A DNA stretch of 10,467 nt. Source: an uncultured Phycisphaerae bacterium. Lineage in GTDB: Bacteria; Planctomycetota; Phycisphaerae; Phycisphaerales; SM1A02. The translations under genes were made by a program, and so were the position numbers. The stretch is from the NCBI GenBank assembly GCA_913046275.1, contig CAJWSE010000034.1:1-10467 (forward strand), given 5' to 3'. The notes under the pieces were generated by a model. It searched no databases, had not been told where the DNA came from, and worked only from the letters and a program-made list of their open reading frames with translations. Positions 1 to 6,667 of this stretch are shown here, piece by piece. Position 1 is the first letter of the stretch; the number at the start of each line of letters is the position of its first letter.

Positions 1-402
1 AAGTAATGAATATGAAGCCATGCCTATTGATATAACAAAAACTGCGCCAACAGCAGCACCAGAAGATACTCCAATTATGCCAGGGTCTGCCATAGGGTTT
101 TTAAATATTCCTTGCAGAGCAGCGCCAGAAACAGCTAATGAAGCTCCAACAAGTATAGATAATATTATTCTAGGTATTCTTATATTAGTAATTACTTTTT
201 CTTTTATGGGGTCAATATCATTAGTATTTAATAGAAAGCCAAATATATAACTAAAAATATCCTGATAACTTGTTGATACAGCGCCATTAGATAAAGATAT
301 TATTGAAACAACAAATAATAAAATAAGAATAATTGGTGATAGTAAAATAAATTTACTATTAAAAGAAAAATGTCTTAATGATTTTAAATTAGTGTCCAAC
401 AT
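1..402 (-). CDS. BtuC/FecCD-family ABC importer permease (haem, siderophore or B12 type), N-terminal part, cut by the window edge
   Basis: Inner-membrane permease half of an ATP-driven importer for iron-siderophore, haem or cobalamin; the exact substrate cannot be told. The 134 residues present contain the family hallmarks: a first membrane segment at about residues 18-38, an RIPR motif at 75-78 followed by [15 protein letters not shown] (84-98), KNPMADP (101-107), and then [10 protein letters not shown] (111-120) entering the next membrane segment. The frame is open to the window edge with no disruption, so the remaining two thirds of the protein lie outside. ATG at 402 is the first start after an in-frame TGA; no clear Shine-Dalgarno is visible. 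The DNA is about 25% G+C (121-360), far below the genes to the right, and the gene has no functional link to the lipid A cluster beside it. This points to a junction between two genomic backgrounds. Family call firm, substrate unknown. Confidence 0.88.
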   Translation of the reverse strand, partial: MLDTNLKSLRHFSFNSKFILLSPIILILLFVVSIISLSNGAVSTSYQDIFSYIFGFLLNTNDIDPIKEKVITNIRIPRIILSILVGASLAVSGAALQGIFKNPMADPGIIGVSSGAAVGAVFVISIGMASYSLL

Positions 403-412
403 AAAATGAACA

Positions 413-466
413 CAATAAATTTCTGAAAATCAGAATTTTTATTGCGAAAATCCTTTCAATAAATTT
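413..466. repeat. Direct repeat CAATAAATTT and small hairpin upstream of the permease gene
   Basis: The 10-mer CAATAAATTT occurs at 413-422 and again at 457-466, with the sequence running into TTCTG and TTCAG respectively. Between them TTCTGA (421-426) and TCAGAA (430-435) form a perfect 6-bp stem with a 3-nt loop, followed on the plus strand by five T. The permease is read leftwards from 402, so these elements lie in its 5' leader and could be operator or attenuator sequence, or simply AT-rich spacer. They do not match a canonical Fur box. Nothing else is visible in 403-438. Confidence 0.3.
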
Positions 467-489
467 TCAGGGAGGTCTCCTGACTTATG
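439..489 (-). other. Possible 3' end of an unidentified gene abutting the lpxD break
   Basis: Read leftwards in a frame different from lpxD, bases 489-439 encode a short tail ending KSGDLPENLLKGFSQ and a TAA stop, 36 nt before the permease start. If the sequence left of about 490 comes from another locus, this would be the last codons of the gene preceding the permease, such as a binding protein or receptor of the same importer. The stretch is too short to recognise, and any random frame of this length could be open. Offered as a candidate only. Confidence 0.2.
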
Positions 490-811
490 CAAAATTTTTG
501 ATTAGCCTTCCCAACAAGAGATTTGGTAAACCAACATTATCAACTTTAAGCAATGCGCGGCTTGTTGAATCGTGGCCATCAATTTTCATGGCCCGCGAAA
601 TAATTCCTACAGAAGCAGCTGATTGGTTCCATAGCTTTGCGTATTTAGAATTAACCATGAACGTCAAATCACCCTTGGAAGCATTTTGTATTGTCGACAA
701 ACCATTGACAACTATATCTTCGGGGCCATCAATTTCAGCTCCCAGTAATGTGGCAATATTGCCTGAGGTATAGTTCAATGAAGCCACTTGCTTACCGAAC
801 TGCCATCTCAT
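485..811 (-). pseudogene. lpxD: LpxD (UDP-3-O-acylglucosamine N-acyltransferase), N-terminal domain only; truncated
   Basis: LpxD adds the second, N-linked acyl chain to the UDP-glucosamine precursor of lipid A. The 108 residues match its N-terminal uridine-binding domain: an IATLLGAEIDG opening, a GLSTIQNASKGDLTFM segment typical of 'aGpGdLtFl', NSKYAKLW, then the end of the domain at LPNLLLGRLIKNFA. A TAA follows at once, and none of the left-handed beta-helix hexapeptide repeats or the catalytic histidine region is found downstream in any frame. Intact family members are usually about 340 residues, so this copy should not be catalytic. ATG at 811 overlaps the ompH stop by 20 nt; TTG at 814 or an internal GTG near residue 9 are alternatives. 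Its place after bamA-ompH is the classic bamA-skp-lpxD order, so the gene was probably whole before a rearrangement or a contig-level mis-join. Confidence 0.8.
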
Positions 812-1412
812 CAAATGAAGCGTTCATATACTCAATAATCGTATCTGTTACATCAAGTGTCGGATTTGCATACAACAACCGACGATTACTGATTTGCATT
901 GCCATATCAACGTCATCCCCCTCTGGAATTGCGACGGCAGCATCATTTACAATAATATAATCCCAACCATTCTCTTTGGATAAAGTTGAGCATGCATCAC
1001 GAATATGGTCGTACACCCTACGCATTCCACGCGACTCTTCACGCGCTGCTTTTAAGTTTCGATACTCCACTTGTGCTTGGTATTCCAGCACTTCAAGTTG
1101 TTGTTGTTGCATCAATTCCTGCCATTTTTCCGAACCAGGCTCATACAACTCAAATTCTGTTTCATAACTTTCAATATGCAAACGTTTTTTCTCGAGCGTA
1201 ACGGACATAGAATCTACAATTGCCTGTGCTCTTGCCTGCTCGTAAACACGTTCTTCAAGAGAAGCAAAGACACGCTCAAAATCGAGTGAAACGAACACTG
1301 ACGGTTCCGAAGGAGCTATGCTTCGATATGCTTGTCCTTGCCAAGCAATCGCCATGGCACCAGCGAGGACAAAGAGCAATAAATTAATTCTTGTTTTTAT
1401 AAACTTTTCCAT
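792..1412 (-). CDS. Skp/OmpH-like periplasmic chaperone, second copy
   Basis: Periplasmic holdase expected to carry unfolded outer-membrane proteins from the Sec translocon to BamA. The 206-residue protein begins with a basic stretch and a hydrophobic segment (about residues 8-28) acting as signal peptide or anchor. SVFVSLDFERVFASLEERV (about 38-56) gives the first beta strand of the OmpH fold. A long charged coiled-coil region (about 60-130) rich in Glu, Gln and Arg forms the tentacles. The return strands are DYIIVNDAAVAIP and RRLLYANPTLDVTD near the C-terminus, the latter close to the 'vlYa.pelDiTd' family ending. The start is supported by AAAGGA 7 nt upstream of the ATG. It lies 18 nt downstream of a paralogue and overlaps lpxD, so it is probably co-transcribed with bamA. 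Confidence 0.85.
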   Translation of the reverse strand: MEKFIKTRINLLLFVLAGAMAIAWQGQAYRSIAPSEPSVFVSLDFERVFASLEERVYEQARAQAIVDSMSVTLEKKRLHIESYETEFELYEPGSEKWQELMQQQQLEVLEYQAQVEYRNLKAAREESRGMRRVYDHIRDACSTLSKENGWDYIIVNDAAVAIPEGDDVDMAMQISNRRLLYANPTLDVTDTIIEYMNASFDEMAVR

Positions 1413-1430
1413 AGAGTCATCCTTTACAGA

Positions 1431-2066
1431 TTACTTATCTGTACGTTTTTCCCATTCAAGGTTCATATGGGTCACTATTTGTTCGGTGATGTCAATCTGC
1501 TTACTTGAAAATACAATTCGCTGACGTTCAATTTGCTCGCGAACTTGATATTCCCTAGGTGTTTTAGATTGCGGATTTACTAAAATGTCGCGATCGTCAT
1601 CAGTAATAAGCACAAGATCGTAACCACTTTCTTTTGCTAAATCTGCAACAGAGGAGCGGATTTTTAAATACAAATCTCTAAACATTAGCGAGCGCTCATT
1701 GTCAATTTGCATTTCAGCGAAACGCCTATAACTCATTGCTTCTAATGAAAGCTGATCCAGTTGTTCTACGATAGCTTCTTGGTCTGATTCTGCCGCACCT
1801 TCCAAAGATTGCTGCAGTACTTCAATGGTTGAAATTCGTTTTTTACTCTCGTCTTCTATTTTTGTGACAAGATCACGAAGACGCGCCTCAGAGTCAACTC
1901 GCTCTGTTAAGTCTAAAGTAACCTTTTCAATATTAAAAGTGACAACGACTGTTGGCTCTTGAATATATGCCGTGGTTGCAACTGCTGCGTAACCTGCGCC
2001 GATTAAAACAACGCTCATTAGCATAATGCTTAACATACGTCGTCGTAAAAATGTTTTCGTAAACAT
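1431..2066 (-). CDS. Skp/OmpH-like periplasmic chaperone, first copy
   Basis: A paralogue of the next gene downstream, with the same expected role in escorting outer-membrane proteins. The 211-residue protein has a basic N-terminus (MFTKTFLRRR), a hydrophobic signal or anchor segment at about 11-33, and TVVVTFNIEKVTLDLTERV (about 38-56), aligning with the second copy. A predicted coiled-coil follows (about 60-135). It ends with YDLVLITDDDRDILVN and SSKQIDITEQIVTHMN, the usual OmpH C-terminal strand and helix. The shared pattern RV..EAR....V marks the pair as a tandem duplication that has diverged heavily. AAGGA 7 nt before the ATG supports the start. It sits 72 nt downstream of bamA; that spacer holds no terminator that I can see. 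Family call good; whether both copies are true Skp chaperones is inferred. Confidence 0.83.
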   Translation of the reverse strand: MFTKTFLRRRMLSIMLMSVVLIGAGYAAVATTAYIQEPTVVVTFNIEKVTLDLTERVDSEARLRDLVTKIEDESKKRISTIEVLQQSLEGAAESDQEAIVEQLDQLSLEAMSYRRFAEMQIDNERSLMFRDLYLKIRSSVADLAKESGYDLVLITDDDRDILVNPQSKTPREYQVREQIERQRIVFSSKQIDITEQIVTHMNLEWEKRTDK

Positions 2067-2138
2067 GAGGTAGTCCTTAAATTCAAAACAGAGAAATATT
2101 TCATCTAATTGTACGTGGTTTAAGCTAGGCGTATTGCG

Positions 2139-4595
2139 TTAGAAAGGCAATTGCACACTAAAACTAAACGTTTTCTTTTTATCCGATTCTTGTTTCACAA
2201 TAGGAAAGCCAAAATCAAATGCGAGCGGAGCTTGACCTAACTGGGGTATATGTAGATGAATACCTGTCCCTACACTTACCCGATAATCATCGAAGCCAGG
2301 GGTTTCAAGAACAGTGCCGCTATCGCAGAAAAAGATCATTGTGACAAAACGATCGACAACAGGAAATTCGTATTGAGCGCCTAAGTAGAATTGCCAATCC
2401 CCCCCAATAGCTACATTAGGGTCTCCATTTGCGACCCGAGGTGTACCCTTAGGCGAGATTGAACGGTAGTCAAACCCTCTGAAGGAACGTCCACCAAGAT
2501 AAAATCGTTCAAATGTTGGCGATGCGCCGCCAAAAATGTAACCAATTTTGTTATCAATTCGAAGTGTGGAAGTACGCCCAAGAAAATCACGCTCAACTGC
2601 AAAATATGAAGTGTAAGAGAAGAGTGTCTTTGTGAACGTGTAGTCACCCCCGGGGATGCCAAATTGGTCAAGATTCATTGCTATTCTAGAGCCCTCGGTG
2701 GGGTTGATATAAGGCTTTAATGTCGTTCGCGCAACATTAAAGCCAACCGAGTTAATATTGCTTGGGCCTCGATCCGCAAAAATTTCCTCTGGCACATTCT
2801 CATCGATATCGCTGAATTTAATCCGATCAGCTTGTATCGAAAGCCCACCGTACCAAATATCGCCCAACTTTCTGCCAAGGTTTGCGTAGCTATATAAAGT
2901 CTCCTGATTGTAATCCCCATAATCTCTTTTCTTCCAACCCACATTACCGCCGAGTGAATAATCAGTATCTAAAAATCGCGGATCAGTAAGTCCAGTTTCA
3001 TAGTTAAAAATCTCATCGCCAGGCTGAAACGCCATTGTAAATTTTTGGCCAGCTCCAACAAACGCTTTTCGTTGCCAAAACTCGCTCCAGCTCTCTGGCC
3101 AATCTGCGACATCGAAGTTAGCCTGATTTAATGATATGTTCCCAACTAACCCAGAGTCACTCCCCGCCATTACTCCAAAGTTTAATGAACCTGTTTGCGC
3201 CTCATCAACTTCTACAAGAAGGTCCCGAACATTAGGTCGCTCAGGATCCTCAGGTTGCACGGTCATTGTTACTTTATTGAATAATCGAGTTTTCATCAGC
3301 CGCTCTTCTGAACGTGCTGCCTCAGCAATGTTAAAGGGATACCCTGGTTTTAGGCCTAAGCGGCCACGAATTACTTTATCTTTTGTTAATGAGTTGCCAC
3401 GAATTTCAACAAGACCAACTTTTGTGGGAGCACCTTCCGTAATGACGAACGCAATGTCAATCGTTGCGCCGGGTTGAGCGTGATAGGGTATTGCTGTGGC
3501 AGCATCTACATCCAAGGCGCCCCGACCTCCAAACATCGCCTGGCGGGCCTTTTTTACTGCTAATTGTTTTGGGTCAATATCGATGACTCTTCCAAGAACA
3601 CCATATGCGTTATTGATTGTCGCAACGGCTTTGTTCATATCGATTTGCCTAAAGACATCCCCTCTCTTCATCCCTATTTTTCCACGGAGTTGTGCTTCCG
3701 TGAAGACTGGGGGCACATCGCCAATGGTAATAAATTCTGCTGTAATCCCACCAACAATGTACTGGGGGCCCTCTTCAATTAAAAAAATCACGGCCGCTTC
3801 TTTATCATTCGGGCTCAGTGGATCTGAGTAAGAAACACGTATGTCGCGAAATCCATGGTTGATATAAAAACGTTTTAAACTAGCAACATCCGCTTCAAGC
3901 ACCTGCTCATTCAACTCGCCACGACGAAAAAAAGGTACTGAAACATTCGTATCTATTTCGGCAGCAAGTTCTTTATCTGAAAATGCGTGGTTGCCAGAAA
4001 AAGAAAGACCTTGAACGCGAACTCTCGGGCCTTCCATAATTTTATAAATTAAGACAACGGATTCATCGATTCGCTGCCCAGTAAATTCATCAACGTCTTT
4101 TCCATATATTGTCACCTCAGGAAAGACTTCCACAAGGTAATTCCCCTTCTGTTCATACAAATCCATAATTGCACGCTTGCCTCGGTCAATTGCATCCTGG
4201 TCTCGACCAACTCCTCGAAATACCGGAACTACGGCAAGTAATTCATTATCGCTAATCAGCGTATTGCCTACAACTGAGATTTGAGTAACAATTTGTTGTT
4301 CACGAAATGTATAAATAACATGAACCGTTTGATCAGCTTGCAACACAACATCAGCTGAAATGTATTTAAACTCACCTAAATGAGTCAAAGTGTGCACATC
4401 ACCTTCAACAGTAGAAGCTTCGTATAACTGCCCCACTGTTGATTGAATTAGATTTTGAACTCGCTGCTCAGTCACACGGTCAAGGCCCTCAAATTCAATT
4501 GATGATATAAAGCGATCCTCAAAGGCTCCAAAAAGCGAGGTGGAATGAAGGAGCGTGCACAAGAGACAACAAAATATATTTTTGAAGAATGGCAT
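2139..4595 (-). CDS. bamA: BamA, outer-membrane protein assembly factor (Omp85 family)
   Basis: Central subunit of the BAM complex, which folds and inserts beta-barrel proteins into the outer membrane. The 818-residue protein is full length. It has a signal peptide at 1-23 (MPFFKNIFCCLLCTLL, then a small-residue region before AFEDRF) and five POTRA domains at about 28-99, 100-190, 191-277, 278-388 and 389-466, each opening with a strand and a G-N or similar turn (VVGNTLISDNEL, FSGNHAFSDKEL, IRGNSLTKDKVI). The 16-strand barrel spans about 467-818. The barrel carries the Omp85 signature RGF at 706-708 inside GGRSFRGFDYRS and ends in FSFSVQLPF, a C-terminal beta-signal with terminal Phe. No Shine-Dalgarno is visible before ATG 4595, and no other in-frame start exists before an upstream TAG near 4630. 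It heads a unit with the two ompH genes and the lpxD remnant. Confidence 0.96.
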   Translation of the reverse strand: MPFFKNIFCCLLCTLLHSTSLFGAFEDRFISSIEFEGLDRVTEQRVQNLIQSTVGQLYEASTVEGDVHTLTHLGEFKYISADVVLQADQTVHVIYTFREQQIVTQISVVGNTLISDNELLAVVPVFRGVGRDQDAIDRGKRAIMDLYEQKGNYLVEVFPEVTIYGKDVDEFTGQRIDESVVLIYKIMEGPRVRVQGLSFSGNHAFSDKELAAEIDTNVSVPFFRRGELNEQVLEADVASLKRFYINHGFRDIRVSYSDPLSPNDKEAAVIFLIEEGPQYIVGGITAEFITIGDVPPVFTEAQLRGKIGMKRGDVFRQIDMNKAVATINNAYGVLGRVIDIDPKQLAVKKARQAMFGGRGALDVDAATAIPYHAQPGATIDIAFVITEGAPTKVGLVEIRGNSLTKDKVIRGRLGLKPGYPFNIAEAARSEERLMKTRLFNKVTMTVQPEDPERPNVRDLLVEVDEAQTGSLNFGVMAGSDSGLVGNISLNQANFDVADWPESWSEFWQRKAFVGAGQKFTMAFQPGDEIFNYETGLTDPRFLDTDYSLGGNVGWKKRDYGDYNQETLYSYANLGRKLGDIWYGGLSIQADRIKFSDIDENVPEEIFADRGPSNINSVGFNVARTTLKPYINPTEGSRIAMNLDQFGIPGGDYTFTKTLFSYTSYFAVERDFLGRTSTLRIDNKIGYIFGGASPTFERFYLGGRSFRGFDYRSISPKGTPRVANGDPNVAIGGDWQFYLGAQYEFPVVDRFVTMIFFCDSGTVLETPGFDDYRVSVGTGIHLHIPQLGQAPLAFDFGFPIVKQESDKKKTFSFSVQLPF

Positions 4596-4637
4596 CCGTT
4601 TGGAGAAGGATACCTTCGCAAGGCAACACTAACAACC

Positions 4638-4657
4638 ACTTCGACGGCTATCGAAGT
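4638..4657. repeat. Perfect inverted repeat in the bamA-gcvT divergent spacer
   Basis: ACTTCGA (4638-4644) and TCGAAGT (4651-4657) are exact inverted copies separated by CGGCTA. The element sits in the middle of the 93-bp region from which bamA and gcvT diverge, so it is well placed to be a dyad operator or a hairpin in one of the leaders. It has no T-run on either side, so it is not an obvious terminator. TACAAT at 4657-4662 resembles a -10 box for gcvT but lacks a convincing -35. Confidence 0.45.
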
Positions 4658-4660
4658 ACA

Positions 4661-4681
4661 ATACCTTACTTAAAAAGGTAT
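4661..4681 (+). promoter_or_regulatory. Inverted repeat covering the gcvT ribosome-binding site
   Basis: ATACCTT (4661-4667) and AAGGTAT (4675-4681) are perfect 7-bp inverted arms around ACTTAAA. The second arm contains AAGG (4675-4678), the only Shine-Dalgarno-like sequence before the gcvT ATG at 4689, with 10 nt between. A folded transcript would pair the ribosome site with CCTT, so this could be a simple translational switch. If transcription starts from the TACAAT at 4657-4662, only part of the stem would be transcribed, which argues against it. Confidence 0.4.
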
Positions 4682-4688
4682 CATTTTA

Positions 4689-5804
4689 ATGACAAACACA
4701 CAAGATTTACACGCCACGCCATTCTCACAATACCACCTTGAACAAGGGGCAAAAATGGTCGATTTCGCTGGCTGGGAAATGCCACTGCACTATGGGTCGA
4801 TTATTGAAGAGCATAACCAAGTTCGAAATAGCGGGGGGCTATTCGACGTATCTCATATGGGGCGCTTGCGTTTTAAAGGTAAAGACGCATGCAAAATGCT
4901 TGATTTCATTTGTACAAGACAAATTCAGGGAATGGGTGAGGGCCAGATTCGATACTCACTGATCTGCAATGAAGCTGGCTACTGCCTTGATGATGTACTC
5001 GTATATTGCGAAGGAGACGCACATTATTCGATGGTTTGCAATGGCGCCAATCGAGAAAAAATTTGGAATCACATCCAAGAAAATAAGTCCGATTTTATTT
5101 GCAAAATAAAAGATGAGACCGAAGATACTGCAATGATTGCACTTCAAGGACCAAAAGTAATGGAACTCCTTGCAAATTTTTCAAGTGAAATCCAAACTTT
5201 AAAACGCTACAGATTTACAATAAAAAATCTTCTCATCGCTAAAATAATGATTTCGAGAACTGGCTACACTGGCGAAGATGGTGTAGAAATTATTCTCCCC
5301 AAGTCCTTTGCTCCAAAAGCTATTAAAATGATGCTAAAAAATATTGAGGACGAAAGCATCATCCGGCCTGCTGGACTAGGGGCACGTGATTCGCTCCGTC
5401 TAGAAGCAGGCATGCCTCTGTACGGGCACGAGCTGGATGAAGAAACTGATCCAATTTCAGCAGGCCTTTCCTTTGCTGTAGCACTTCAAAAAGGAAAAGG
5501 CGAAAATAAAGCTCATCCATTCATCGGGCAAGAAGCACTAAACCATATTGCGGACTGCGGCTCTAATAAAAAACTAGTAGGACTTGCACTGGATGAAAAG
5601 CGTTCACCTCGTCAAGGGATGGCTGTTTTTGAGAACGACCAAATCATTGGAAATATAACAAGCGGCTGCTTTAGCCCAACACTTAATAAACCAATTGCGA
5701 TGGCTTATGTTTCTAGCCACTTTGAAGGAAACACCGTACAAGTTGATTTTGGCAAGCAAAAGCTTACTGCTAATGTGGTCGCACTTCCGTTTTATAAAAT
5801 CTAA
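4689..5804 (+). CDS. gcvT: GcvT, aminomethyltransferase (T-protein) of the glycine cleavage system
   Basis: T-protein takes the aminomethyl group from lipoylated H-protein, transfers the one-carbon unit to tetrahydrofolate and releases ammonia, in the cytoplasm. The 371-residue length is normal. Visible family blocks are VDFAGWEMPLHYGSI (24-38), FDVSHMGRLRFKG (52-64), YCLDDVLVY (98-106) containing the conserved catalytic Asp at 101 or 102, ALQGPK (151-156), SRTGYTGEDGVEI (189-201), GLGARDSLRLEAGMPLYGHEL (229-249) and, in the C-terminal barrel, TSGCFSPTLNKPIAMAYV (324-341). The fold is thus the folate-binding GCV_T domain (about 10-270) plus the C-terminal beta-barrel domain. ATG 4689 is preceded by AAGG inside a hairpin. 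No gcvH or gcvP is adjacent; they must be encoded elsewhere if the pathway is complete. Its stop overlaps the converging gene by 4 nt. Confidence 0.95.
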   Translation: MTNTQDLHATPFSQYHLEQGAKMVDFAGWEMPLHYGSIIEEHNQVRNSGGLFDVSHMGRLRFKGKDACKMLDFICTRQIQGMGEGQIRYSLICNEAGYCLDDVLVYCEGDAHYSMVCNGANREKIWNHIQENKSDFICKIKDETEDTAMIALQGPKVMELLANFSSEIQTLKRYRFTIKNLLIAKIMISRTGYTGEDGVEIILPKSFAPKAIKMMLKNIEDESIIRPAGLGARDSLRLEAGMPLYGHELDEETDPISAGLSFAVALQKGKGENKAHPFIGQEALNHIADCGSNKKLVGLALDEKRSPRQGMAVFENDQIIGNITSGCFSPTLNKPIAMAYVSSHFEGNTVQVDFGKQKLTANVVALPFYKI

Positions 5805-6511
5805 TCGCGCAATAAACGAATTTCGTCGCGTAAAATTGCAGCAAGTTCATAATTTTCATTTTTAATTGCTTGGGCAATGCGTTCTTGTAAGTCCGCACGC
5901 TCAGAGGTGGGCAGTTTCGGGACGAGCGCTTCTTTCATCCCACGCAGTAATTGAACTTCATTAGAACTCTCATAATTTTCATTTAGCAACTCATGCAGTC
6001 GATGAAGCCCTTCATCGAGCGAGGCGATTGCTTCAATTGAATTATCTAGAGAAAGAGACCACTCTGCGGCTGAACGTGCACGAAGTGCGATAACTGGAGC
6101 CCTAAACTGCTCAAGCGCTTCTCTATCTTGCTCCTCAGAAGCATGGCGTTTGCACAAATCAAAGAGCCGAAGGTTGTTATCACAATCAAGAATAACATCT
6201 TCCCATCGATGCAGTGCAAATAGTGCTGCTGCTCGATGAGACCTCTGAACACCTTCTTCACGAAGTTGTCTGCATCTATCTGGCCCTATTCCACCGTCAG
6301 CACCCTGTTCTTCGTACAAATCAAGTAGAGAGGGATAACCTTCTTGAGGAAGACCATCTGGCCTACCTTGAAGTTCCATTTGAATCACACCCAGTTCTAT
6401 TCTTAACTGCAACACCTCGCGCCCGCAAGACGTCTCGAGTATTCGCACATTTAGCTTCGAGGGCTCATAAGGCCATTGTTTCAAGATATCAGTAAGGTCG
6501 TTCATCGGCAT
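5801..6511 (-). CDS. UVR-motif (UvrB/UvrC motif) protein with helical middle, function unknown
   Basis: The last 30 residues (about 208-235, LQERIAQAIKNENYELAAIL) form a UVR motif, the short helical hairpin that binds UvrA/UvrB/UvrC partners in repair proteins and also occurs in McsA and Clp-type adaptors. Residues 10-55 (PYEPSKLNVRI, GREVLQLRIELGVIQMELQG, RPDG) are a conserved-looking block that I associate with planctomycete proteins of this type; I know no function for it. Residues 85-200 are helical and TPR-like, with HRAAALFALHRWEDVILDCD resembling one repeat. There is no nuclease, helicase or zinc-finger domain, so it is not UvrB or UvrC; an adaptor or scaffold role is a guess. Total length is 236. 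TAGGAAAG 11 nt upstream favours ATG 6511 over ATG 6505. It converges on gcvT, overlapping in the shared CTAA. Confidence 0.8.
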   Translation of the reverse strand: MPMNDLTDILKQWPYEPSKLNVRILETSCGREVLQLRIELGVIQMELQGRPDGLPQEGYPSLLDLYEEQGADGGIGPDRCRQLREEGVQRSHRAAALFALHRWEDVILDCDNNLRLFDLCKRHASEEQDREALEQFRAPVIALRARSAAEWSLSLDNSIEAIASLDEGLHRLHELLNENYESSNEVQLLRGMKEALVPKLPTSERADLQERIAQAIKNENYELAAILRDEIRLLRD

Positions 6512-6602
6512 AACACGAACAGCTTTCCTATTGTGACATAGTACCGCAGAGTGCGTTCGGGTTATACGGTTTACTGTTAAATAAGTTCCAGTAGAAAGAT
6601 TG

Positions 6603-6616
6603 ATTTATAGATAAAT
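6603..6616. repeat. AT-rich palindrome upstream of the sigma factor gene
   Basis: ATTTAT (6603-6608), AG, ATAAAT (6611-6616) is an exact dyad 51 nt before the sigma factor start. It lies in the 156-nt divergent spacer between the UVR-motif gene and the sigma gene. It could be an operator or an overlapping -10 region, but I cannot place a convincing -35/-10 pair around it. The rest of 6512-6667 holds only the two ribosome-binding regions. Confidence 0.3.
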
Positions 6617-6656
6617 ACTTCCGATGCGTACGTAGGATTTTGATAGCAACGGAAAT

Positions 6657-6661
6657 AGGAG
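6657..6661 (+). promoter_or_regulatory. Shine-Dalgarno AGGAG fixing the GTG start of the sigma factor
   Basis: AGGAG lies 6 nt before GTG 6668, an ideal spacing. The resulting protein begins directly with sigma region 1.2 ([12 protein letters not shown]). This decides for GTG over the later in-frame ATG codons, which would remove region 1.2. Confidence 0.75.
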
Positions 6662-6667
6662 ACATAC

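Noticed and set aside
20..250. Plus-strand open frame of 76 codons at the left end
   Set aside because: It is the complement of the FecCD permease, whose conserved motifs are clear on the minus strand.
467..483. TCAGG/CCTGA inverted repeat near the left joint as a terminator
   Set aside because: Only 5 bp with a 7-nt loop and no clean T-run in either direction; too weak to call.
403..484. Fur box or cobalamin riboswitch controlling the permease
   Set aside because: No GATAATGATAATCATTATC-like site and no B12-box; only an AT-rich direct repeat and a weak stem.
498..960. Plus-strand open frames over the lpxD and ompH region
   Set aside because: Complement of LpxD and OmpH coding; low-complexity translations without recognisable motifs.
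2411..2944. Two alternative minus-strand frames inside bamA
   Set aside because: Out-of-frame shadows of the BamA barrel, which is continuous and carries the RGF motif and terminal beta-signal.
3136..3831. Plus-strand open frames of about 110 codons opposite bamA
   Set aside because: Antisense to the POTRA domains; Ser/Thr/Pro-rich translations typical of complement frames, with no family resemblance.
4596..4688. Glycine riboswitch upstream of gcvT
   Set aside because: The whole spacer is 93 bp and shows only two simple hairpins, not the conserved glycine aptamer core.
6214..6495. Plus-strand 93-codon open frame opposite the UVR-motif gene
   Set aside because: Antisense shadow; no motif, and no ribosome site that would compete with the well-supported minus-strand gene.
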